Below, in pieces: positions 31,007 to 39,490 of a stretch of 58,144 nt of DNA. The translations under genes and the position numbers were made by a program. Location of the stretch: the IMG/VR virus record IMGVR_UViG_3300022591_000010, positions 1 through 58,144 of that record, one strand, 5' to 3'. The notes beneath the pieces were generated by a model. The model searched no databases and was not told where the DNA came from. It saw only the letters and a program-made list of their open reading frames with translations. Position 1 is the stretch's first letter; each line of letters begins with the position of its first letter. Origin of the DNA: a virus.

Positions 31007-31644
31007 TTGCGTCGATCCCCCATCTCCGATTCTACAGCAACTGATACGAAAGCTTCATGCGCAAAGCTTTCCATTGGTTCTCCGTATGTGACTCTCCACT
31101 TGCTTAGCGGTACATTTGTAGTTACGATTGTTGGTAAGCCTGCATTAAATCTTGCACGTAATAGTGCATCAAATGTATTCTCTGACCAACCTGTTTGAGT
31201 TCGATACTCTTTTCCCAAGTCATCTAGAACAAAAAGTGGTATAGAGAACTTTGCATCACCAAAGATTTCTTTAACCTTCTCCTTGAGATCTCGATCTGTC
31301 CAAGACTCTTTCTCCATCCGTAGGAACTTTGGGTAGTCCATAAATACCCCCGGCTGGGAGGAAGAAAAGGACATGGTCCTAATTAGGCTTTGAAGGGCCA
31401 CAGAAGCCAGTGTAGTCTTGCCGTGACCTGGTTCCCCTACCAATAGGAGTCCGAGGCCGCTAGAGGGGCTTCCAGGGCTTTTAATGACCACTCCAGATTG
31501 GACTGTACTGACCCAAGATTCTGTAACCGACTTTGCCTTAGAATCGTCTAGGTCTGAGAACTCCATACCCAAGGTCTTCATAGGTACCTCGGCACGCAGG
31601 AGAGCGTGCTTGACAGTAGGTGACTCTTTGCTGATGTCGTACAT
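31003..31644 (-). CDS. DnaC-like AAA+ ATPase (helicase loader)
   Basis: 213 residues. Walker A GEPGHGKT (70-77), Walker B FVLDDLGKE, and sensor-like PTIVTTNVPLSKW give the DnaC/IstB-type AAA+ fold. With the initiator-like gene immediately upstream it would load DnaB at the origin. Coupled by one- and four-base overlaps. Confidence 0.88.
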   Translation of the reverse strand: MYDISKESPTVKHALLRAEVPMKTLGMEFSDLDDSKAKSVTESWVSTVQSGVVIKSPGSPSSGLGLLLVGEPGHGKTTLASVALQSLIRTMSFSSSQPGVFMDYPKFLRMEKESWTDRDLKEKVKEIFGDAKFSIPLFVLDDLGKEYRTQTGWSENTFDALLRARFNAGLPTIVTTNVPLSKWRVTYGEPMESFAHEAFVSVAVESEMGDRRK

Positions 31645-32549
31645 TACTTGCCTCCTCCTAGTAACTTGAGCATCTTCTCTTGATGAGCTAAGAATGCTTC
31701 ATCTTCATAAACAACCTTTTCCTCTGTAAGAGTCTTTCCTTCTACGCTTTGATAGAACCCGATGAACTTACGCCACAGAGGAGCCCCTACTCCCGCACCG
31801 TTTAAGTTGCGAGGATCTTCAAAGAACATTCTGATCGCTGCGAGGATGTGAAGTCTTGTAGACCCATTGCCTACAGCCTTGTTAATCCAGATAGCTAACT
31901 GCTGAGTATTCAACTGCATCGTTAGATGTCCGGCAGAGCTGTTGTTAAGCAGCGAGGAGAACTCTGAGACTAGGTCCTTGGTGTTCCACTCTTCCTCAGG
32001 CTTGTTGCTGCGGTGATCTACAGAGGCTGTGCTCAAACCTTTACCGCCGTACTTAGCCTTCCGCATAGCAACCTTGTCCTGAATCTTACCTACGGATCCT
32101 GGAGCCTCATCTACTTCGCCGCGAACCTTCGCTGGCTTCTCTTCTTCCCCATCAAGATTCCAAGGCATCTCAGCTCCTTCCTCATTCGAGGACGCAGTCC
32201 TCGTTATAGTAGAAGTACGAAGTACTTCTACTATAGGTTTACTATTAGTAGTATTACTATAGTCAAACAAGAGCCCTGAAAATCCGGTATTCAGAACTTT
32301 AGGGTTAGACATTATTGCCTCTTTTGTAAACTTCATGACACTGATCCATTTGGTGCCGTTCCACTCTCGTGTGGTTCGGATATACCCGGCTCGTCGTAGC
32401 TCATTTATGGCAGCCTGAATAGCGTCACGCCCCTCAGGCATGACGGCAGACATTTCATCGGCTGATACTGGACGACCCAGTTCAGAATAGAACGCAAAGA
32501 TTCCCTTAGCCCGTGCAGAAAGATACGGGTTTGAGTATGGTGATTTCAT
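31644..32549 (-). CDS. Replication initiator / loader with N-terminal winged helix
   Basis: 301 residues. The first ~75 residues (GIFAFYSELGRPVSADEM, DAIQAAINELRRAGYIRT) are a winged-helix domain as in phage O- and DnaD-type initiators. The middle (about 85-190) is a low-complexity linker that contains the inverted-repeat cluster at 32187-32262. The C-terminal domain (about 195-295) is helical with NTQQLAIWINKAVGNGST and may bind the loader. The lambda O gene likewise has its origin inside it. Its ATG lies just after a G-run of a TAGAAT promoter (32568-32573). Confidence 0.75.
   Translation of the reverse strand: MKSPYSNPYLSARAKGIFAFYSELGRPVSADEMSAVMPEGRDAIQAAINELRRAGYIRTTREWNGTKWISVMKFTKEAIMSNPKVLNTGFSGLLFDYSNTTNSKPIVEVLRTSTITRTASSNEEGAEMPWNLDGEEEKPAKVRGEVDEAPGSVGKIQDKVAMRKAKYGGKGLSTASVDHRSNKPEEEWNTKDLVSEFSSLLNNSSAGHLTMQLNTQQLAIWINKAVGNGSTRLHILAAIRMFFEDPRNLNGAGVGAPLWRKFIGFYQSVEGKTLTEEKVVYEDEAFLAHQEKMLKLLGGGK
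32187..32262. other. Inverted-repeat cluster, candidate replication origin
   Basis: Inside the initiator gene: CGAGGAC-gca-GTCCTCG (32187-32203), then a perfect 14-base inverted repeat TATAGTAGAAGTAC/GTACTTCTACTATA (32205-32218 and 32222-32235, 3-base loop), then further TACTA/TAGTA pairs to 32262. The AT-rich stretch and position in the linker of the initiator, as with the lambda O origin, suggest an origin. mRNA folding is an alternative. Confidence 0.55.
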
Positions 32550-32552
32550 TTT

Positions 32553-32577
32553 CCCCCCTTTATAAATATTCTACCGC
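32553..32577 (-). promoter_or_regulatory. TAGAAT promoter for the replication initiator operon
   Basis: The minus strand reads GCGG-TAGAAT-ATTTATAAAGGGGGG just before ATG 32549. It is a relaxed copy of the repeated box (A-rich downstream part, G-run at 32553-32558) with a short leader of about 12 bases. The G-run ends only three bases before the start. Confidence 0.55.
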
Positions 32578-32837
32578 GGAGGTATGCGCTTTGGCAAATC
32601 TCCTTTTGGTAGGCCCGTAAAGATCTGTTCTACTAAGAGGGACAGCGTGAGCCCTATGAAAGTAGACGACAGCATGTACGGTATTAAATGTCTCAACCCC
32701 ACATTGAGAGTTAGACAAAACACGATACTAAGTCCAATACCCAATAGGCCTCGCCATTTGCCAATAGAAAGTAGAAATGCTTCCACCGCAGACAAGATGC
32801 ATGCGGTAGCTAAAGCAGAAATTAATATAGTGTCCAT
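32571..32837 (-). CDS. Multi-pass membrane protein, 88 residues
   Basis: Hydrophobic helices: LISALATACILSAVEAFLL, LLGIGLSIVFCLTLNVGL, and LSSTFIGLTLSLLVEQIF; basic C-terminus (KGDLPKRIPPR). No family recognised. TACAGT at 32845-32850 lies seven bases before ATG 32837, so it is likely leaderless with its own promoter. The reading frame on the opposite strand of similar length lacks a promoter and any membrane or protein signature. Confidence 0.65.
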   Translation of the reverse strand: MDTILISALATACILSAVEAFLLSIGKWRGLLGIGLSIVFCLTLNVGLRHLIPYMLSSTFIGLTLSLLVEQIFTGLPKGDLPKRIPPR

Positions 32838-32844
32838 ATAAATT

Positions 32845-32853
32845 ACTGTACCA
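32845..32853 (-). promoter_or_regulatory. Extended -10 promoter for the membrane protein gene
   Basis: The minus strand reads TGG-TACAGT-AATTTAT-ATG, an extended -10 seven bases before the start codon, consistent with leaderless transcription. It lacks the AATAGGGG part of the repeated box. Confidence 0.55.
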
Positions 32854-32857
32854 CAGA

Positions 32858-35800
32858 CTACTGGCGGAACACAACTCGGTCAAGATCGAAAGCTTGACCA
32901 GCAGCAAATGATGTAGGTGTGCAAGTAACCGTAAGGATTACATATGCTGCTGCCGAGATATTTCCTACCGCATAGCTGTTAGAGATATACGCCCAACGAG
33001 TAAGCAGAGTAACGCTGGCTGTCTTAGTAGTTGTATAGACCTGGACGTTGTTAGCATCGTAGAACGTAGCAACAAGTGCATAAGTTCCCGCGCCATTTGT
33101 TTCAGGACGTACAGCGATAGATGCTACAAAGTTACTGTTAGGAGTTATGTAAATCTTTCCTGTAGATGTACCAAAAGCTGCGGTTCCATTTACTGTTGTC
33201 ACCTTAGCATAGGCTTGTCCATGGGACACGTTGTCACCAAACAGCGATCCTCTAGAAACTACTCGAGTAAGGGTTGCGTTATTTCCAACCCACGATCCTA
33301 GATCTTTTTCAAAAGATCCGGAAGGTACTAGAGACTCTGTAAGATCTTGGTAGTCATTGTCAGCAACACCCGTTTTAATAGCTGTGGTAGAGCCCATAGG
33401 AGCTACCAAAGGTAGTGTTGCCTTTAGACGAGATGCTTTAAGATTATAGTTGTAGAAGTAGTTTCCTTTAGCCCCGCCAACAGCTTCACCTTGAGTTGCA
33501 TAGATAGTCTTAGCAGCGTTTGTAGGATTGATGATGGTGATGATGTTCGTACCTGTGATAGGTACGTATGGGCTAGGACGACGTCCGTACTCTACCTGTG
33601 CAGCATCAAAGTGGAAGTATGTTCCTGAGTTAACAGAGATCTGGAATACAACTGTAGTGGCACCAGCCGCTAGCTTTTGTACAGTAGAGATTCTGGTCCA
33701 ACCAGTAGCTGCGGTAGCTCCTACGATATAGGAATCTGTTCCGATAGTGTAGGTTGTTGTAGCTCCTCGAACATATACAGAGACAACCACATCTTCTCCA
33801 CCTACTGCTGCCCATGGAAGGTATGCAGTTCCAGTAACAGATCCTGTAGTTGTGTATGCTGCCTTACCCCAGTAGGTTCCGCTAAAGGCAGTGGTGTATC
33901 CGTTATCGCTGGCTGTTCTAGTAACTGTTGTTGTACCAATAGATCCAGCTGCCCAGTCTGAGGTATCCACTTCAAGGGAAGAGTTAGACATGTAGTTAAA
34001 CATGTTGCGTGTTTCCCAACGACAGTTGTTAATATTGTAATAGATAGTTGTCAATGGGTTTGCAGGATCTATCCCGCCGCTTCCAGAGAAGTACGGGCTT
34101 GCAGATTGAGAGCGCTCAAGCAGTGCACCATCTACCCAAAACTTAGTTCCAATAGATGCGCCAGTAACGTAGATAGAGACTTTAGCTAGCGGGTATCCGC
34201 TGTCTTGTCCATATGGAGGAGTAATAGCAGTTACAGAGATTTGCTTAGTAGCAGTTGTGGATAGCGTTACTGCTGTAGAGCTAGCCGAGTAGATGCTGGT
34301 TGGGTAGTACTGACCGTTAGTATCTGTAGAGATTGTTGTTTGGGCAGAGCTACTTGCTTGGCTAGAGAACTCGATTAACGCTGTAGCGCTTAAGGCTGCG
34401 CTTCCCATTACATAACCACTAAAGGTGTATGTAGCATTAGGATCCACAGCAATCCAGTCTGAAACAAATGCTGCTGTTCCAGCCACAGTAGATGTAAGCA
34501 GACCGGCGTTAGTTCCGTGAACTACAGCCGCTGCCGTAGTAGTATCTGTGCTAAGAGTTCCGTTATATCCAGACCAGGAATGAAGTCCTGATTCAAAGTC
34601 AGGGTTTGGAATAAAATTTTCTTTTTGTCCACGCACGTTGACTCTTACACGCCTAGCATCCTCATACTCAAAGCTCTTAGAGGCTTCAGCTAACTGGAAG
34701 AAGTCAAAGATGTAGGCGCTAGATGTTCCGGCACTAGGAGTTACGGTAATCGTTACCGTAGCAAAGTACGCATTGATTGGAGAAAGCTTTCCGTTTCTTC
34801 CTGAGTCAGAGCTGCTAGTAAACTCTTGCCATAAAGTAGTTGTAGTCGTTGCGGTCGGCGCTGTGGTTGTAGAGATAGTATTTGAGTATCTATCTTTCCA
34901 AGTAATCGTAGTAGAGACTGTAGCAGAAGTATTAAGGTGCTGCACCCATCCGCTAAATACATATCTAGTATTAGCTTTAATAGGGATAGGAACAGAGCCA
35001 GTAATAGTTACTGCAGTTGTAGCTGCAGTTGTAAGCTTTGCATATCCCGCTTTACGAGGAACAGTAGTTAAATCGTACAGAACGTTTGTAGGGGGCTGAG
35101 GAGTAGTAGGAGATACTGGATAAGCAAGAGATGCCCAGGTTCCGCTGCTTGCTGTCCATGTTCCTACAGACTCTTCAAAAGAAGAATCGTTATAGTCTAG
35201 AAGTACATTGTGTCCTGTAGTTATGTTATTGTTCCAGTGAGTCAAGCCGTTTGTATATAGGTTAATCGCTGTAGCAGTTCCACGATACTTTCCAATGTAA
35301 TAGCCAAGGCTAGTCAATGATCGGTTATAGCTATCTCCCAAAGACACTTCGTAGTTAAAGCCAAAGTCTAAAACTCTCTGTTCAGAGATAATAGATGGGA
35401 TGTAGTTGCTGTCAGAAATTCTAGCTAGCAGGTCAGCTTCTACTCTAAACATGTCGTAGGTAAGAGAGAAAGCTTCTAGGATCTGTACTAGAGTGTTAGA
35501 TGATTCTGGTTCTCCTAGAGCATCTCCTTGACCAGAAACATTGTTCAGCCATGCTCGTGGAAGCCAAGAAGTTACTCGTGCAAGTGTTCCGTTATCCCCA
35601 ACAATAACAGTTCTAGCTGAGCCGCAGTTAACCCAAACGCCAGTACCACCACTAGTAGCCGTACCAGTAAAAACCCAAAGAGTGTAGGTTACCTCTTTAC
35701 CTGAGTTGGTGTAGTCAATATCTGAATATGACAAAGCAAAGCTAGAGCTAGCTCCGCCATATATTCCACCGGTAACGTATACACCGTCATCAGGGTTGTC

Positions 35801-36013
35801 TAAGCCTCCTACAAAACTCTTAGTAAGCTTCCAATACCAGTTAGAGCCTACAGTTCCATCAGCAGGGTCTTCTTTAAAACGACCCCATGAAACAAGGATA
35901 GTGTTGTAGTCGGAAGAGACAGCTGTGATTCCAGAGTTATAGTAAACACTGATAGCAGTTGTTTCACCATATTTGATTCCGGAACCATATCTACTAGTAC
36001 CGTACTTAGCCAT
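32858..36013 (-). CDS. Large tail/baseplate fibre with four carbohydrate-binding-like repeats
   Basis: 1051 residues. The N-terminus to about 150 is beta-rich; about 150-260 (LPRAWL, FSLTYDMFRVEADLLARI, ISEQRVLDFGFNYEV) matches the P2 gpI-type tail attachment module that anchors a fibre to the baseplate. Thereafter four segments open with an F-E-x(n)-W type motif, near 275 (SFEESVGTW), 470 (DFESGLHSW), 685 (NSSLEVDTSDW) and 900 (SFEKDLGSW), each leading into a beta-sandwich of about 140-200 residues similar to CBM_4_9/jelly-roll sugar-binding modules. It probably binds cell-surface glycans. Confidence 0.75.
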   Translation of the reverse strand: MAKYGTSRYGSGIKYGETTAISVYYNSGITAVSSDYNTILVSWGRFKEDPADGTVGSNWYWKLTKSFVGGLDNPDDGVYVTGGIYGGASSSFALSYSDIDYTNSGKEVTYTLWVFTGTATSGGTGVWVNCGSARTVIVGDNGTLARVTSWLPRAWLNNVSGQGDALGEPESSNTLVQILEAFSLTYDMFRVEADLLARISDSNYIPSIISEQRVLDFGFNYEVSLGDSYNRSLTSLGYYIGKYRGTATAINLYTNGLTHWNNNITTGHNVLLDYNDSSFEESVGTWTASSGTWASLAYPVSPTTPQPPTNVLYDLTTVPRKAGYAKLTTAATTAVTITGSVPIPIKANTRYVFSGWVQHLNTSATVSTTITWKDRYSNTISTTTAPTATTTTTLWQEFTSSSDSGRNGKLSPINAYFATVTITVTPSAGTSSAYIFDFFQLAEASKSFEYEDARRVRVNVRGQKENFIPNPDFESGLHSWSGYNGTLSTDTTTAAAVVHGTNAGLLTSTVAGTAAFVSDWIAVDPNATYTFSGYVMGSAALSATALIEFSSQASSSAQTTISTDTNGQYYPTSIYSASSTAVTLSTTATKQISVTAITPPYGQDSGYPLAKVSIYVTGASIGTKFWVDGALLERSQSASPYFSGSGGIDPANPLTTIYYNINNCRWETRNMFNYMSNSSLEVDTSDWAAGSIGTTTVTRTASDNGYTTAFSGTYWGKAAYTTTGSVTGTAYLPWAAVGGEDVVVSVYVRGATTTYTIGTDSYIVGATAATGWTRISTVQKLAAGATTVVFQISVNSGTYFHFDAAQVEYGRRPSPYVPITGTNIITIINPTNAAKTIYATQGEAVGGAKGNYFYNYNLKASRLKATLPLVAPMGSTTAIKTGVADNDYQDLTESLVPSGSFEKDLGSWVGNNATLTRVVSRGSLFGDNVSHGQAYAKVTTVNGTAAFGTSTGKIYITPNSNFVASIAVRPETNGAGTYALVATFYDANNVQVYTTTKTASVTLLTRWAYISNSYAVGNISAAAYVILTVTCTPTSFAAGQAFDLDRVVFRQ

Positions 36014-36025
36014 TTATTACTCCTT

Positions 36026-37813
36026 TTAGATTCCACCAGTAGCGTTAATGATTAGGTTTGCTGCTGTTAAGAATGGGATCTGGCTAGCAGTTAACGTGAT
36101 GTCTGCAGCAGTAGCTGCGTTTGTTGTGTTTAACTGGGTTACGCTTACGTTCAGAATTCCACTAGAGGCGTTCTTAATTGTAGAGATGACGTTTGCAAGA
36201 TAGACGGTGCCTGCAAAGATGTTGTTGTTATAGTAGAACATGCCTCCAGAACCAAGCATAGCCTGATACACAGCTAGCTTCGCATCAGTATTCTTATACG
36301 CAGCAGAGACAGTTACTGTCACTGTTAGGTAGACAGGTACGTATGTTGGTGGAAGAACTGTAAGGCTAACTCCTGCAGGAATCTTATCTGACATGTACTT
36401 TGTAACTGCTGGGACCAGGGTTCCTGAGAAAGAAGATGTAGGGGTCAAGTCAATTACATAACCACCAAGTACGTTAGTGTTATTGCCAGCTGCATAAGCG
36501 CTAGTAACTGTAAAAGAAGTAGTTGTAGGTACAGTTGCAATCTGAGCATTTGATAGGTTATAGGCTATAGGGAGCAAGCCCGAGATGTTCACATAGTCAC
36601 CTACTGCAAATCCATGAGCAGTTGTTGTAGTGTATGTGATAGCAGTACCGCTACTTACTGCAGCAGAGGTGCTACTTACTAGGGTAGCTTGTGGGTAACC
36701 TGGGGCCGGAGAGTTATCGTTCTGTGGCTGAACGTATAGGTTTACAGCAGAGTAGACTGAAGCTGAAGCATTAGCTTTTCCTACTTGAGATACCATCAAA
36801 GCTAGGTTTGCGTAGTCTGCTAATGTTACTGCTCTTCCACGAGTAAATAGTGCAGCCTTAATCTTTTGTCTGATTTGAGCTGTGTTGTCTGGGTCAGCTC
36901 CTCCTGAAGCAGGTAGGGAGTTAGACACTGTAAGGTATGAGATAACCTGAGGGTCTAAGTTTCCAGGAACAAAGGTGAGTTCTGTAACAGAGTTTGACTT
37001 AACGTTTCCTGCAGCACCTACGCTTACTTTGTACAGGGCGCTGATGATTTGTCCGCTTGCTGGAATAGCGCCGTTAACTCCGTCTCCAAAGATAACAGTT
37101 GTAGTTCCATCTGGGTTTCTCTGTGTAGTAAAGACAGCATCTGTAGATCCCCATTCAAGAAGAGAGTCTTCATATGCCCATTGGGTAAAAGCTACACCTT
37201 GTCCTACGTAAACTACCAAAGAACTATCAATGATATTACTATCAACGATAGTAAAGTTCTGGTTTGTAGCTCCAGTAGAGTTACCCAGGTTTACCGGCAA
37301 AGCCTTGTTATATGTGCTGTCGATAAGGTCAGGTCGGTCTGTGTTTACCGTCTTGCCTTCAAGAGCTGCCAAGGTTACTGATGCTCCAGCAGCTAGGCCA
37401 GGATATGCAGCAGTAGTTTCAAAGTATACCTGGCTATATGGGCCGTAAGATAGCGGCGCCATAACCTGGGTTCCAATAGGAATGTCAATAGAGTTTGTAG
37501 TGTTATTGGTAAAAGTAATATTGATAGCTGCAGGTGTAGGACCAGAAGGCTTGTAGTCTACAAGGTTAGCAAAGTTTAACAATGTGCTTAGTTGCACAGC
37601 TGTATCAACGGTAGTTTCATTTGCAACTCGGTCTAGGTAGTGAGACATGACGTCGCCCATATAGGCGAATGCTTCAACCAGCACGTTACCTAAATCTGAG
37701 TAGTCTGTAGGGTTCCAGGTGTAACCAGTAGAACTTGTTCTTGCTCCAATAAGAGCAATCAGGTCAGATTTAAGAGAGTCAAAGTCTCTAGAGGTGTAGT
37801 CAATTTGTGCCAT
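36026..37813 (-). CDS. Baseplate J-like wedge protein with inserted Ig-like module
   Basis: 595 residues. IDYTSRDFDSLKSDLIAL and GNVLVEAFAYMGDVMSHYLDRVANE at the N-terminus, and GRAVTLADYANLA near 330, are typical of phage Baseplate_J proteins that form the wedge (T4 gp6 counterpart). A domain of about 75 residues (375-452; FAVGDYVNISGLLPIAYN) is inserted and resembles the insert in the tail sheath. Followed by the C-terminal wedge domain. Twelve-base spacing to the downstream fibre gene. Confidence 0.88.
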   Translation of the reverse strand: MAQIDYTSRDFDSLKSDLIALIGARTSSTGYTWNPTDYSDLGNVLVEAFAYMGDVMSHYLDRVANETTVDTAVQLSTLLNFANLVDYKPSGPTPAAINITFTNNTTNSIDIPIGTQVMAPLSYGPYSQVYFETTAAYPGLAAGASVTLAALEGKTVNTDRPDLIDSTYNKALPVNLGNSTGATNQNFTIVDSNIIDSSLVVYVGQGVAFTQWAYEDSLLEWGSTDAVFTTQRNPDGTTTVIFGDGVNGAIPASGQIISALYKVSVGAAGNVKSNSVTELTFVPGNLDPQVISYLTVSNSLPASGGADPDNTAQIRQKIKAALFTRGRAVTLADYANLALMVSQVGKANASASVYSAVNLYVQPQNDNSPAPGYPQATLVSSTSAAVSSGTAITYTTTTAHGFAVGDYVNISGLLPIAYNLSNAQIATVPTTTSFTVTSAYAAGNNTNVLGGYVIDLTPTSSFSGTLVPAVTKYMSDKIPAGVSLTVLPPTYVPVYLTVTVTVSAAYKNTDAKLAVYQAMLGSGGMFYYNNNIFAGTVYLANVISTIKNASSGILNVSVTQLNTTNAATAADITLTASQIPFLTAANLIINATGGI

Positions 37814-37824
37814 GGTTTACCTTT

Positions 37825-38217
37825 CTAGCTTACAAATCCGTCGATAGATATAATTGCTGTATTGATTGGTACTGAAATTAGTGTACTGTCCGGCAGTATA
37901 AGAGATAGCTGTACAGACTCAACACCGCTAGAGTAGCTGTATTGAACGTCAACTCGGTCTACCTTTACCGCAGGAATCCAAATAGCTATAGCAGTTCTAA
38001 TAGCTGCCTGTATTGCAGTCTGAGCATCCCCGTCATGCTCAAACATAGACTTGTGCCAATCCACACCATAGGTAGGTAGCATTGGCCTTTGCCCTACGCT
38101 TGTTGATAACAAGGTAAGAACCCTGTCTAAGTATATCTTAGAGCTAAGGGTGGTTGTAGATACAACTCCATACGGACTTACCGTATATGGGTATGAAATA
38201 GCTACGTCTGTGTTCAT
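37825..38217 (-). CDS. GPW/gp25-like baseplate wedge protein
   Basis: 130 residues. IYLDRVLTLLSTSVGQRPMLPTYGVDW and IQAAIRTAIAIWIPAVKVDRVDVQY match gp25 family, the conserved lysozyme-like fold protein that links wedge and sheath. ATG 38217 (ATGA overlap with the spike gene) is preferred over a start six codons upstream. Sits in the usual gp25, J, fibre gene order. Confidence 0.85.
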   Translation of the reverse strand: MNTDVAISYPYTVSPYGVVSTTTLSSKIYLDRVLTLLSTSVGQRPMLPTYGVDWHKSMFEHDGDAQTAIQAAIRTAIAIWIPAVKVDRVDVQYSYSSGVESVQLSLILPDSTLISVPINTAIISIDGFVS

Positions 38218-38879
38218 GCTTGTACTCCCATCCAAACAGGATTATCTGGTAAACCTCCAACAAACATGACCCAAATCAACTGACCGATAGCCGGTACAGA
38301 TCTGTGGAAGGTATGCTCTGGGGTGGTTGAGTTAGTGATGTCGTTTAAAGTTCCAGTTTGGTTATGTGCGTAGTTTCCTGCTGGGTATGAGCTATTCTCT
38401 AAAGCGTCTGTAGTGCTGCTGATAGTAGGTTTAACAGTACTAATGTTCTGTTGATTTGTGGCCAACATTGTTTTAGTAGGGGTTGCGTGGGCATGGTTGA
38501 GCTGGTACGTAGAGTTCTTTGCAACAATAGTTAAAGCAGGTATTGTGGTAGAGGTTGTAACAGTAACCGCCCCACCTGTTGCTGAGGATCCTGAACCTGT
38601 TCCAGCAGCCGCTACCGAGGTAGTTGTTAGCATGTTAGCTATATCAGATGCTAGATGCGCCTTGTGGTCAGGGTGATACGAGGTGTCTGTTACCGGCAAG
38701 CATCCAGGAATCCAGTTAGTTTTAGAAACTCCGGTTGCCTGATATACCTGGACTTTTAATCTGCTTTTGTTTAATGGGTCTTTGTTATCAATGACGACAG
38801 CAGAGTATATACCAGGAAGTATAGGTCGACCTTGTGGGTCATGCCCATACTCACTCTCATGTGCTTCATGTTGTCTCAT
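38214..38879 (-). CDS. Baseplate spike OB-fold protein (gp5/gpV-like)
   Basis: 221 residues. The N-terminal part (about 15-60; YSAVVIDNKDPLNKSRLKVQV) is the OB-fold typical of gpV/gp5 spikes and the C-terminus (PAIGQLIWVMFVGGLPDNPVWMG) is the conserved OB-end. A Ser/Thr/Ala-rich insertion (about 85-140) is in the middle. It lacks the lysozyme domain and beta-helix of T4 gp5, so piercing may need the tape measure's hydrolases. Confidence 0.78.
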   Translation of the reverse strand: MRQHEAHESEYGHDPQGRPILPGIYSAVVIDNKDPLNKSRLKVQVYQATGVSKTNWIPGCLPVTDTSYHPDHKAHLASDIANMLTTTSVAAAGTGSGSSATGGAVTVTTSTTIPALTIVAKNSTYQLNHAHATPTKTMLATNQQNISTVKPTISSTTDALENSSYPAGNYAHNQTGTLNDITNSTTPEHTFHRSVPAIGQLIWVMFVGGLPDNPVWMGVQA

Positions 38880-39490
38880 ATTACCAGTGTACCATTCTTT
38901 TTAGCTCTAAATCTAGTTACAGGTTTTACATTAGATGTGTTAGGTGCTGATCCTAAGTAAGGCGTTGAACCAGAGACAGTAGGGACTGCAACATCAGAAG
39001 ATTTTGTAGCTGCAGTTGGAGGTACTACTCCAGTGGATGGAGTAAAGGAACTAGAGTTAGGTGAGGTCGATACGTCTATCATAATAGTTTCGTCTTCTAT
39101 AAGAGCTTGACCGGCAATCTCAGCCTGTACATCTCTAGTGCCGCCAGCATAAGCTGCAGAAGGATTTTGATCTCCTAAAATATCAGTACCGACTTCTACC
39201 TCTACAACATAGTTAGCTGGTGATCCACCAAATCTATGTATAATAGATAGTACTATCCAGTACCCAGACATCCCATTAGGAAGACCATCTAAATAGATGG
39301 GGTCATATGGCCGCAAGGCTGGGTCTCCTACAAGAAGTACTTTTGCTCTATGCTGCCATTTATGTACATTGCTGTACCCATCTGCAAGAAGCTTAGATTC
39401 AGCTAGGCTGCCTACTAAGTCTCTAACATGGTGCTTTTTAAAGATAGAGTCTGAGGCAACCCCAGAGTCATTAGAAAAATTACTGCTCAT
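38876..39490 (-). CDS. Baseplate hub protein, C-terminal half (gpD-like)
   Basis: 204 residues. VLLVGDPALRPYDPIYLDGLPNG then SGYWIVLSIIHRFG (about 50-100) is the terminal tube-like domain that in gpD/gp27 hubs follows the domain encoded next upstream. The last third is Ser/Thr/Pro-rich, probably disordered. It overlaps the upstream hub gene by 4 bases, as if one hub gene were split in two. Confidence 0.65.
   Translation of the reverse strand: MSSNFSNDSGVASDSIFKKHHVRDLVGSLAESKLLADGYSNVHKWQHRAKVLLVGDPALRPYDPIYLDGLPNGMSGYWIVLSIIHRFGGSPANYVVEVEVGTDILGDQNPSAAYAGGTRDVQAEIAGQALIEDETIMIDVSTSPNSSSFTPSTGVVPPTAATKSSDVAVPTVSGSTPYLGSAPNTSNVKPVTRFRAKKNGTLVI

Noticed and set aside
32584-32841. 85-codon plus-strand frame opposite the membrane protein gene
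   Set aside because: The minus frame has a -10 at the right distance and three membrane helices; the plus frame has neither.
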